From Opitutaceae bacterium (GTDB lineage Bacteria > Verrucomicrobiota > Verrucomicrobiia > Opitutales > Opitutaceae): a stretch of 64,000 nucleotides of DNA. Positions within the stretch are counted from its first letter, which is position 1; every line of letters starts with the position of its first letter. Location: positions 62,001 through 126,000 of the forward strand of contig JACKPU010000004.1 in assembly GCA_024233285.1 (NCBI GenBank). The letters run 5' to 3'. Made by a program: the position numbers and the translations under genes. Below the pieces are notes generated by a model that did not search any database, had not been told where the DNA came from, and saw only the letters and a list, made by a program, of their open reading frames with translations. Below are positions 34,522 through 42,742 of this stretch, piece by piece.

Positions 34522-37500
34522 GCGCGGCGTGCAGGATCTCGACCGGGTGCAGGGCGATGCGACCGGTGGCGTCTTTGATCTGATGGCGGCAGCTGGTGCC
34601 GGGGGCGGCGATCAGCGTGTCGGCGGACGCGTTGCGCACGGCGGGCAGGAGGACGAGTTCGCCGATCTGTTGTGAAACCGCGTAGTGTTCCTTTTCGTAA
34701 CCGAAGGAGCCGGCCATGCCGCAGCAGCCCGAAGGGATGATCTGCACGGTGTGACCGGCGGGCAGCTCGAGAAGTTTGACCGTCGGGTTGAGTGAGGAGA
34801 GCGCCTTCTGATGGCAATGACCGTGCAGTTTGATCGTGCGCGCCTGTGCGCCAAATGCCTCGCGGCGAATGCGGCCGGCCTCGACTTCGCGCGCAAGGAA
34901 TTCGTCGACCAGCAGTGCATTGCCCGCGAGGGCTTGTGCGGCGGGTTTCAGGTCGGCGGGCATCAGATCGGGGTATTCGTCGCGGAAGCCCAGGATCGCG
35001 GATGGCTCAAGCCCGATCAGCGGGGTTTCGGCGGTGATCACGTCCTTGAGCAGGGTGACGTTGCGGATCGCGAAGTGCTGTGCGTCGCGCACGAGGCCTT
35101 TCGACAGATGCGCGCGGCCGCTCTCGACGTGCTCGGGAATGACGACTTCGTAACCGAGGCGGTTGAGCAGTTCGACCGCTTTGATGCCGATGGCGGTGTC
35201 GTTGTAATTGGTAAACTCGTCGCAGAAGAGGAAGACGCGGCCGTTGGGGTAATCAAACGTCGGCGGGTTCGCGTGGCGCGCATGCCATTTCGCCAGCGTG
35301 GTGGTGTGCAGCGGCGGCAGGCTGCGCTCCGGCGCGAAGCCGGCGAAGCGCTTGAGGGCGCCGGAAATCACCGGTGATTTGACGGCCCAATTGTAGAGGC
35401 TGGGGGCGATCGCCGCGAGTTTCATGCTGCGCGTGAACCCGGCGATGAGTTTGGCGCGCCGCGGCACGCCGTGCGCATCGTAGTAGTGCTGCTGCCACTC
35501 GGCCTTCAGGCGGGCGACGTCGACGTTGGACGGACACTCGGATTTGCAGCCCTTGCAGGACAGGCACAGATCCATCACGGCCTTGACCTCGTCACTGGCC
35601 CACGGATTGGCGGGGTCGCGCGGCGTGGTCAGGACGTGGCGCAGGATGTTGGCGCGGGCGCGGGTCGTGTCCTGTTCGTTGCGCGTGGCCATGTAGCTCG
35701 GGCACATGGTGCCGCCCATGAGATGCGATTTGCGGCACTCGCCGACGCCGGTGCATTTTTCGGTGGCGGCCAGCACGCCTTCGCTCTCGGAAAAATCAAA
35801 GATGGTGGCGTGCCGCGGTTCCGCGTGTCCCGGCGTGTGGCGCAGCGAGGTGTCCATCGGCGGGGTGCCGATGATCTTGTCGGGATTGAGCAGGTGATGC
35901 GGATCGAAGGTCTCCTTCACCCGCCGCATCATCGCATAACAGTCATCGCCGACCATGAACCGGATGAACTCGCCGCGCAGACGGCCGTCGCCGTGTTCGC
36001 CGGAGAGCGAGCCGCGGTATTTTTTGACGAGCGCGGCGATGTCGGTGGCCACGTCGCGGAACATCTTCAGTCCCGCGGGTGATTTCAGGTTGAAGAGCGG
36101 CCGGGTGTGCAATTCGCCGGCGCCGGCGTGGGCGTAGTAAATGCAATCGATGCCGTATTTGTCGCGCATGATGGCGTCGAATTCGGCGATGTAATCGGGC
36201 AGGTCGGCCACGGCGACGGCGGTGTCCTCGACGATTTCGCGGGGTTTGGCGGGGCCCTTGACGTTGTTGACGAGACCCTGGCCGGCGCGGCGCAGTTCCC
36301 AGACCTTGTTGCAATCGTCGCCCCAGAGCACCGGGTAGGCGTAGCCGAGATTCGCGGCGCGCAACTCGGCTTCAATCGCGGCCATCTCGCGTTCGATGTG
36401 CGCGCGATCCGCGTGGCGAATCTCGATCACCAGCACGGCGCCGGGATCGCCCTGCACGAAGAAGCGGTTCTTGGCGTGCTCGAGGTTGGCCTTGGTGCAT
36501 TCGAGGATGTGGCGGTCGATCAGTTCGCAGCCAAACGGTCGGTGCGCCATGGCGATGAGCGTGGCCTTGAGCGAATCATGCACCGTGGGAAAGTGCGCGC
36601 ACATGAGGGCGCCGGGCGGCGGCAGCGGTTGGACGTTCAGTTCGAATTCGACGCCGAGGAACAGCGTGCCCTCCGAGCCGGCGAGCAGGCGGCAGAGATT
36701 GAAGGGCTTGTCCGAGGACGGATCGAAGACGGCGTTGGCGAGCAGTTGATCGAGCGCATAACCGGTGTTGCGCCGCGTGACCTCGGGCTTCGGGTAGTTG
36801 TCACGGATGAGCTGACGGTTGGCCTCATCGCCCAGCAGCTCGCGCACGAGTTGATAGATGCGCGTTTCGAGCGAGTCGGGCGCATCGCACTTGGCGGCAA
36901 ATTCGGCGTCGGTGAGAGGGCCGAAGGTGACGGCGGAACCGTCGCTGAGGAACCCGCGGGCGGAAACGAGGTGATCGCGCGTGCTGCCGTAAACAATCGA
37001 ATTGGAGCCGCAGGAGTTGTTGCCGACCATGCCGCCGATCATAGCGCGATTGGCGGTCGAGGTCTCTGGGCCGAAGAGCAGGCCGTGGGGTTTGAGGAAA
37101 AGGTTCAGCTCATTGCGCACCACGCCGGGTTGCACGCGCACGCGGCGGTGGGTGACGTCGAGATCGACGATGGAGTTAAGATGGCGACCCAGATCCACCA
37201 CGATGCCGCGCCCGACGACCTGGCCGGCGAGGGAAGTGCCGGCGGTGCGCGGAATGAGACCGACACGATGTTCGTTCGCGAAGGCGAGCAGGGTGCGCAC
37301 ATCCTCCTCGGTTTGAGGCAGCGCGACGGCCAAGGGCAGCTCTTGGTATTCCGAGGCATCGGTCGCGTAGAGCCGGCGCATGGTCTCGTCGTGATGCAGC
37401 TCGCCGGTGAGCTGACGGGCGAGTTGTGCGAGGTGACTGACGGGTAAGGGGGCGGGGGACACGTTGTGATGAGTTGAAGCGACCGGCAGCGGATTGCGCA

Positions 37501-37540
37501 AGGCCGGGGCGTGGTAAAGGCACGCCTGGTTCGTGATCAA
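34514..37540 (-). CDS. FAD-linked / [4Fe-4S] D-2-hydroxyacid dehydrogenase (YdiJ/Dld-like)
   Basis: Up to 1008 residues. The N-terminal FAD-binding domain shows PRTAGTSLAGQVVG and GGMVGNNSCGSNSIVYGSTR, then an FAD-oxidase C-terminal region with YYAHAGAGELHTRP. Two cysteine clusters follow (CTGVGECRKSHLMGGTMCP; CLSCKGCKSECP), and CCGMAGSFGYEKEHY marks a GlpC-like CCG domain. Such enzymes oxidise D-lactate or D-2-hydroxyglutarate into the electron transport chain. The start is unclear: TTG 37540 or GTG 37462. The gene is divergent from the GntR regulator and shares its operator region. Confidence 0.85.
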   Translation of the reverse strand: MITNQACLYHAPALRNPLPVASTHHNVSPAPLPVSHLAQLARQLTGELHHDETMRRLYATDASEYQELPLAVALPQTEEDVRTLLAFANEHRVGLIPRTAGTSLAGQVVGRGIVVDLGRHLNSIVDLDVTHRRVRVQPGVVRNELNLFLKPHGLLFGPETSTANRAMIGGMVGNNSCGSNSIVYGSTRDHLVSARGFLSDGSAVTFGPLTDAEFAAKCDAPDSLETRIYQLVRELLGDEANRQLIRDNYPKPEVTRRNTGYALDQLLANAVFDPSSDKPFNLCRLLAGSEGTLFLGVEFELNVQPLPPPGALMCAHFPTVHDSLKATLIAMAHRPFGCELIDRHILECTKANLEHAKNRFFVQGDPGAVLVIEIRHADRAHIEREMAAIEAELRAANLGYAYPVLWGDDCNKVWELRRAGQGLVNNVKGPAKPREIVEDTAVAVADLPDYIAEFDAIMRDKYGIDCIYYAHAGAGELHTRPLFNLKSPAGLKMFRDVATDIAALVKKYRGSLSGEHGDGRLRGEFIRFMVGDDCYAMMRRVKETFDPHHLLNPDKIIGTPPMDTSLRHTPGHAEPRHATIFDFSESEGVLAATEKCTGVGECRKSHLMGGTMCPSYMATRNEQDTTRARANILRHVLTTPRDPANPWASDEVKAVMDLCLSCKGCKSECPSNVDVARLKAEWQQHYYDAHGVPRRAKLIAGFTRSMKLAAIAPSLYNWAVKSPVISGALKRFAGFAPERSLPPLHTTTLAKWHARHANPPTFDYPNGRVFLFCDEFTNYNDTAIGIKAVELLNRLGYEVVIPEHVESGRAHLSKGLVRDAQHFAIRNVTLLKDVITAETPLIGLEPSAILGFRDEYPDLMPADLKPAAQALAGNALLVDEFLAREVEAGRIRREAFGAQARTIKLHGHCHQKALSSLNPTVKLLELPAGHTVQIIPSGCCGMAGSFGYEKEHYAVSQQIGELVLLPAVRNASADTLIAAPGTSCRHQIKDATGRIALHPVEILHAALR

Positions 37541-37564
37541 TTATACCTGAAATGTGACTTGCGT

Positions 37565-37586
37565 ATTCATTGTATACAGTATGAAT
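37565..37586. promoter_or_regulatory. GntR operator candidate at the regulator promoter
   Basis: An inner palindrome TGTATACA (37571-37578) is flanked by the inverted pair ATTCAT / ATGAAT, ending at the first bases of the GntR gene. It lies between the divergent oxidoreductase and GntR starts. A second TGTATACA site occurs upstream of the TonB receptor at 38503. Confidence 0.6.
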
Positions 37587-38340
37587 GGTCATCGTGAAGC
37601 GTGTAAACTCCACGTTGGCTTATGACTTTATCCGGGAACGTATTTTATCCGGAGAGTATCCCCCGGGTAAGGCCTTGATGACCGAGGTGCTGGCCGAAGC
37701 CATTGGGGTGAGTCGCACACCCATTCGCGATGCTCTGCGTAAACTGGAGGCCGACGGTTTGGTCGTCATACAGGCTCATCTTGGCGCGCGAGTTAAGGAG
37801 ATGACCTTGAATGAATTCAAGGAAATGTGCGAATTTCGCCTGGCTTTGGAAAGCCATGCCGCCGGTCTGGCCGCAGCCAACCGGACCGCTAAAGATGTTG
37901 TGGAACTGGGGCTGGCTTTGGACGAAATGAAACGTCTGACCAAGCAGTTGACCACGGCCAAGGTTGAAACAGGTCTGATTGCCGAGTTGGTCAAAGAAGA
38001 TGTGCGTTTCCACGTGGCAGTGATTAATGCATCGCGTAACACATTGCTCAAAAAGGAAATACTAAGACTTCACTTAATCAACCGCGTGGTTTTCGGTCCC
38101 CTGGGGGCGGACATGCTTCCGTCGAACCGGATCGAGAGAGAGACTCACCGGCAAGAGGTCATTCGCGATCATCAGCAAATCTACGATGCTATTGCTGGCG
38201 CGGACTCCGCGGTTGCGAAAAGCATGATGGAGCGACACATCCAGGATATTCTGGACAATCGGATGCGCATCTTGGTCAAGTTTCTGGAAAAGGAAAATGG
38301 CCGGGAGCTCACGCCTGAGGAAGCAGCCTACCATCCTTAG
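37585..38340 (+). CDS. GntR-family regulator, FCD (FadR-type) domain
   Basis: A 251-residue regulator. The winged helix has TLAYDFIRERILSGEYPPG and AIGVSRTPIRDALRKLEADG. The C-terminal FCD helical domain contains the His/Asp-type ligand pocket (FRLALESHAAG, DVRFHVAVINASRN, MERHIQDI). FCD regulators usually sense small organic or sugar acids. It is divergent from a hydroxyacid dehydrogenase and next to the TonB receptor gene of the 38-64 kb locus, so it probably controls both. No Shine-Dalgarno sequence is evident; GTG 37594 is an alternative start. Confidence 0.92.
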   Translation: MVIVKRVNSTLAYDFIRERILSGEYPPGKALMTEVLAEAIGVSRTPIRDALRKLEADGLVVIQAHLGARVKEMTLNEFKEMCEFRLALESHAAGLAAANRTAKDVVELGLALDEMKRLTKQLTTAKVETGLIAELVKEDVRFHVAVINASRNTLLKKEILRLHLINRVVFGPLGADMLPSNRIERETHRQEVIRDHQQIYDAIAGADSAVAKSMMERHIQDILDNRMRILVKFLEKENGRELTPEEAAYHP

Positions 38341-38714
38341 CAGCACTGTTGGCGAAATTGTGGGCGCGATTGGCACATGGAATGCGTGCGCTCCGCCAAG
38401 CAAAGTTGAAAACGTGCCAATGAATTTGGCAGGCGGCAAAGAGCGAAAATTTTACATGACTACACTTCCCACAAGAATTCGCTTGCACGCGTCGGATACA
38501 AATGTATACAACGTATCCACCATGACGCCACGCACTCCTGAAACAGGAAAAACGTGCCCGGTGATTCTCGTTGAGAATTTCTGCTGTGGGGAGGGCGTCA
38601 CTCAAAGAGTATGCTCGCAGGGATCGGTAGCTTATCGGCTCTGGTCGCTCCGCTGATGACGTGCCTCGGAAGATATATTCATTTCACCAATTCCAAACCC
38701 CAAACCAACAAAAC
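38341..38714. other. Intergenic region upstream of TonB receptor, 374 bp
   Basis: No gene is seen. It contains TGCCAA - TGAAT - TTGGCA (38415-38431), the TGTATACA operator candidate (38494-38518), and TCCTG - AAA - CAGGA (38536-38548). Confidence 0.5.
38494..38518. promoter_or_regulatory. Second GntR operator candidate, upstream of TonB receptor
   Basis: TGTATACA (38503-38510) is flanked by the inverted pair GGATAC (38494-38499) and GTATCC (38513-38518). The core equals that at 37571, with different but again symmetrical flanks. It is about 200 bp before the receptor start. Confidence 0.6.
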
Positions 38715-40937
38715 ATGAAAACAGGCAAACCATACACTAAGCTAGGACTAGTGATTGCCGCGTGCCTTGCCCTAGGGGCATTTGCCACGCGTGGCCTTGG
38801 CCAAGCGGTCAAGGATGTTGATGAAACCACCAACGAAGTCGTCAAGCTGAGCCCTTTCGTCGTGCAAAACGAAATTGAGGACGGTTACCGCTCCGAACAA
38901 ACCTTGGTTGGTTCGCGCACGGCCAAATCCCTGATGGATGTCCCGGCCAGTCTTTCGATCATCAATCGTCAGCAAATCGACGACCTTAACGCGGTTGAGG
39001 TCCACGAAGTGCTCCAGTTCGGCACGGCTGGTGTGACTCAGAATCAGACGATTAATGACGACGTTAATATTCGCGGTTTCCGCACCGTGCAGTCTCTGCG
39101 CAACGGCGTGACCAAGACCAGCTTCAAGCGCAACCCGATGTATGACGTCGAGCGTATTGAGGTCATCAAGGGGCCGGGCGCCATGCTGCTCGGCAACAAC
39201 AGCTTCCTCGGTGGTGGTGTGAACTTCGTTTCGATGAAGCCCACCCACACGCCTTCCGGCAATGTGCAACTCACCATTGGTGAGGACAGCTATGCCCGTC
39301 TGGCTGCCAATGTGATGGGTCCGTTGTTCGAGAATAGCAGTGCCACGGTTGATTACCGGGTAACCTTGGGTGGACTCACCGGCGACAAAGAGCGCGACAT
39401 TGAGGAAGAAGACCAGATCTTCGTCGGTGCGGGTTTGGCCATGTATTTTGGCGACAATACCAGCGTTTTGGTGAATGCCTATTACTTCCGTGATGACGGC
39501 TATTTCTATTGGGAGGATTTCCTCGACTACAGCTCCTTGGGGGGCACGACGGCCGCGCCGAAGCCCGCGGTTTTGAATCCCAATTCCGGCAAGTCATTTT
39601 CGCCCGGTCGGGGTGAGGATGCGATGTGGAGCAATCAGGACAGCTTCGTTGACGTGACTTTCCTCACGAAACTAACCGATGCGGCCAACCTGCGCCTTTA
39701 CTACTTTGGTGGTAATCTGGTTGACCGCCGTCGTCATGTTCGTGGCATTCGCATCGAGCCTGATAACTACACCCTCGCGCGTCAGGACATTCCCCTGATG
39801 ATCGATAACTATACCAACAATATTCAGGGTGACTTGACGCACAAACTTGAAGGTTCGGCCTTCACCCTCGACACGACCATTGGTTTTGACTGGTCCTCTA
39901 ACTTTCAACGTCAGGATCTTTCGGTCAATGACCCGGGTTCCATTGACACCCGTAATCCCGATTTTTCGGGCGATGCTGCCTATTTCGCTCAGCCACGCAA
40001 CGGCGCCGGACTGCCCAACACTAACCAAGCGGGTAACACCAACCGGAATTTCTCCTACTACTTCCAAGAGAATCTCTCACTGCTGAAGGATAAGCTTATC
40101 TTGGTGGGTGGTTTGCGCTGGTTTGAACCAGGTGGCACCAACACGAACTATATCACCGGAGCGATTACGCCCCGTCCCGATGAAGGTTTCCGCACGCACA
40201 AATACGGTATCGTGGTAAAGCCCATTCCTGCGGTTTCGATTTATTACACCGATGCGGAAAACGCCTTCCCGCAAAGCGGCACGACCGACCGTTTCCAAGC
40301 CAATGACGGCCTCGGCAAGCCATTGGACACTCAGGACGGCACGCTCGAAGAGTTTGGTATCAAGATTGATTACGAATTCACGGATTCCATCACGGGCTAC
40401 GGTTCACTCGTGTTCTACGACATGTCGTTGACCAACGTCCGGACCTTTGGACCGCTGCCTGAGGCGACCAATCCCGGTGACAACGGGATCATCCAGTCGC
40501 CCGGTGACATGGCTGATGGCTGGGAATTGGAATACGGCCTCCGCATCAAAGGCGACGCTGGTATCTTCGACCTACTCGGCACCTACGCTGAGGGCACATC
40601 TGAGACAGCCGGCGCTGTCAACGTCCCTGCACAGGACTTCGTGCCGAAGAAGATCAGCTTGATGGGCAAGTATGAGTGGACCGGCGGTCCTCTTAAAGGC
40701 TTTGTTCTTGGCGCCACTTACTTCGATCAAGACAAGAAGCGTAACTCGACTTGGACGATCGATTTCCCCGCCACCTACAATGTCTTCGCTCGCTACGCTT
40801 GGGATGATCATTGGAGTGTGCAGCTCAACCTCAACAACCTGACGGATGAGCGCTACATCGTGGCCATCGCCGCCAACGGCCTGGTGCAAACCGAGCCTGG
40901 TTTTGACGCCAAGCTGGCGGTCAAATACAAGTGGTAA
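38715..40937 (+). CDS. TonB-dependent outer-membrane receptor (acid-sugar locus)
   Basis: A 740-residue receptor from ATG 38715, the start of a signal peptide (GLVIAACLALGAFATRGLG). Then NEVVKLSPFVVQNEIEDGY, a plug domain (DVPASLSIINRQQIDDL; VERIEVIKGPGAMLLG), and a beta-barrel ending VKYKW. It is much shorter than the pectin-cluster receptor and has the proportions of siderophore-type receptors. Its place at the head of the catabolic run favours import of a small glycan or glycoside. A strong terminator follows. Confidence 0.92.
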   Translation: MKTGKPYTKLGLVIAACLALGAFATRGLGQAVKDVDETTNEVVKLSPFVVQNEIEDGYRSEQTLVGSRTAKSLMDVPASLSIINRQQIDDLNAVEVHEVLQFGTAGVTQNQTINDDVNIRGFRTVQSLRNGVTKTSFKRNPMYDVERIEVIKGPGAMLLGNNSFLGGGVNFVSMKPTHTPSGNVQLTIGEDSYARLAANVMGPLFENSSATVDYRVTLGGLTGDKERDIEEEDQIFVGAGLAMYFGDNTSVLVNAYYFRDDGYFYWEDFLDYSSLGGTTAAPKPAVLNPNSGKSFSPGRGEDAMWSNQDSFVDVTFLTKLTDAANLRLYYFGGNLVDRRRHVRGIRIEPDNYTLARQDIPLMIDNYTNNIQGDLTHKLEGSAFTLDTTIGFDWSSNFQRQDLSVNDPGSIDTRNPDFSGDAAYFAQPRNGAGLPNTNQAGNTNRNFSYYFQENLSLLKDKLILVGGLRWFEPGGTNTNYITGAITPRPDEGFRTHKYGIVVKPIPAVSIYYTDAENAFPQSGTTDRFQANDGLGKPLDTQDGTLEEFGIKIDYEFTDSITGYGSLVFYDMSLTNVRTFGPLPEATNPGDNGIIQSPGDMADGWELEYGLRIKGDAGIFDLLGTYAEGTSETAGAVNVPAQDFVPKKISLMGKYEWTGGPLKGFVLGATYFDQDKKRNSTWTIDFPATYNVFARYAWDDHWSVQLNLNNLTDERYIVAIAANGLVQTEPGFDAKLAVKYKW

Positions 40938-41016
40938 TTCGCAGGTCTGATCGCTCCCTTCATTCAAACGTTATTGAGCGGTCGATTAGACCCATGAAAT
41001 CCTAAGATCAGTTTCA

Positions 41017-41053
41017 CAGCGCCTGCCTGCAATTCGGCAGGCGCTGTTTTTTT
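41017..41053 (+). terminator. Intrinsic terminator after TonB receptor
   Basis: CAGCGCCTGCC - 8-base loop - GGCAGGCGCTG is an 11-bp perfect stem followed by seven T residues. It should separate receptor expression from the long downstream operon, at least in part. Confidence 0.9.
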
Positions 41054-41102
41054 CTTCATTGGGACAATCGGGCCCAAATTCGTATTCAAGGAAAATTTCC
41101 CC

Positions 41103-42710
41103 ATGATTAACTTTAGCCGTCGTCTTATTACATCCCTAAAACTGTCTGCATTGGCCGGCACCTTGGCATGGAGCAATGTCGCATTGGCGGAATCAAAACC
41201 GCGGGAGATTGGCGACAGTCTCCAATTGATGATGGACGTTTCCTTGGTGGACAAGCTGTCCGATGGCATCCGCATGGTGCAGGGCACACCTGAGTTTCGC
41301 GAAATTGTGCTGAAGTCGGATCGTCCTTGGGAAGGCCGCGCCTTCATCATCAGTTCGATCTACCAGCATGAAGGCGTCTACCACCTGCTTTACCGTGGTC
41401 ATAACACCGATTCCGGTGACGAGACCATTCGCAGCTATTACCTTTGCCTGGCCACGAGCACCGATGGGATTACCTGGGAGAAACCCAATCTCGGTCTGGT
41501 TACCTTCAAGGGCAGCAAACAAAACAACATCATCGGCTTCAGCGATGGCGAGGCGATGCCGTTTTGTTACACCTTTTATGATCCGCGGCCGGAAACCCCG
41601 GCGGACGAGCGGGTGAAAGCCATCCTGATGCGCGATGGTGATCGGCGTGCCGGAGGGGCAGGGAAGGGGCTGCGGGCCCAAGTGCTGGCTTCGGCGGACG
41701 GTCGCGTGTGGCGCGACCTGAATCTCGGCGCCGACCTGCAGAGCGATCGCATCAACGCTTTTGATGGGGGCAGCGTGTTTTGGTCCGAGGCCGAACAACA
41801 ATTCGTCGGCTACTTCCGCTGGTGGGAGGTGGATCCACCGACGCATGACAGGTTGCTCTTTGATTGGATGATCGGCCGTCCCGGCGTGCGCACCGCGTTT
41901 CGCTCGGTTTCAAAAGATCTGCGTTCATGGTCCACGCCCGAGCCGATGAGTTACGGCGGCACCCCCCGGGAGCACATTTACGAGGCCTCCACCACGCCCT
42001 ATTTTCGCAACGCTGAACTCTACGTTGTGCTGGCCAATCGATTCAATCCGGGCCGCCGCGCCATCACCCTGGAAGAGGAGCGTGCCTTCGATATCACCCG
42101 TTTCCCGGGCAACCAGATCAACCCGACCTACACGTTTGCGAGCGATGCCAATGACATGGTCCTGCTGCTCACGAAACCCGGCGAGACGGATTACCAGCGG
42201 CCGTTCATGGAGGCCTTTTTGCGCCCGGGCACCGATCCGCGCAACTGGACTTCGCGCAACAACTACACGGCCCTGACCGGCGGGCTGATTCCCACCGGAC
42301 CGGCGGAAATGTCGTTCTTCATCACGCGCCACCATTTGCAGCCCGGCAATCATATCCAGCGGGTCAGCCTGCGAACCGACGGCCTGGTCTCGGCCCGCGC
42401 GGGCTATGCGGGCGGCGAGCTGACCACCGTGCCTTTCACCTACACGGGGGATCATCTGGTGATTAACTTTGCCACCAGCGGCGCCGGAGAGGTCCGGGTG
42501 GAGCTGCAGGACGCCGCGGGCAACCCGCTGCCCGGATTCAGCCTCGACGAATGTGATGTGCTGATCGGCGACCGCATCGACCACACCGTTTCCTGGCAGG
42601 GGCGTGAATCACTCTCGGGCTACATTGGCCGGCCCGTGCGGCTTAAGTTCGTGATGAGTGATGCCGATCTCTATTCCTTCAAGTTTCCAGATGGCCCCCT
42701 AGGCAACTGA
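41103..42710 (+). CDS. Secreted beta-propeller protein, paralog 1 (GH43/GH32-like fold)
   Basis: A 535-residue exported protein (signal peptide ending near NVALA). Repeated blade motifs include YHLLYRGHNTDSGD, ATSTDGITWEKPNLG and SADGRVWRDLN, and the later FMEAFLRPGTDPRNWTSRN matches the other paralogs. The last about 95 residues form a separate beta-sandwich (VRVELQDAAGNPLPGFSL to DADLYSFKF). The architecture is common in Planctomycetes and Verrucomicrobia, generally uncharacterised. AAGGA precedes the start. It is the first gene of the long run. Confidence 0.75.
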   Translation: MINFSRRLITSLKLSALAGTLAWSNVALAESKPREIGDSLQLMMDVSLVDKLSDGIRMVQGTPEFREIVLKSDRPWEGRAFIISSIYQHEGVYHLLYRGHNTDSGDETIRSYYLCLATSTDGITWEKPNLGLVTFKGSKQNNIIGFSDGEAMPFCYTFYDPRPETPADERVKAILMRDGDRRAGGAGKGLRAQVLASADGRVWRDLNLGADLQSDRINAFDGGSVFWSEAEQQFVGYFRWWEVDPPTHDRLLFDWMIGRPGVRTAFRSVSKDLRSWSTPEPMSYGGTPREHIYEASTTPYFRNAELYVVLANRFNPGRRAITLEEERAFDITRFPGNQINPTYTFASDANDMVLLLTKPGETDYQRPFMEAFLRPGTDPRNWTSRNNYTALTGGLIPTGPAEMSFFITRHHLQPGNHIQRVSLRTDGLVSARAGYAGGELTTVPFTYTGDHLVINFATSGAGEVRVELQDAAGNPLPGFSLDECDVLIGDRIDHTVSWQGRESLSGYIGRPVRLKFVMSDADLYSFKFPDGPLGN

Positions 42711-42742
42711 ACGGATGCCGTGAAACCTTTGTCCTGCCTCCC

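Noticed and set aside
38715..40937. Siderophore receptor unrelated to the downstream operon
   Set aside because: The size fits a siderophore receptor, but the shared TGTATACA motif with the GntR promoter and its place at the head of the operon favour a glycan role. Not fully excluded.
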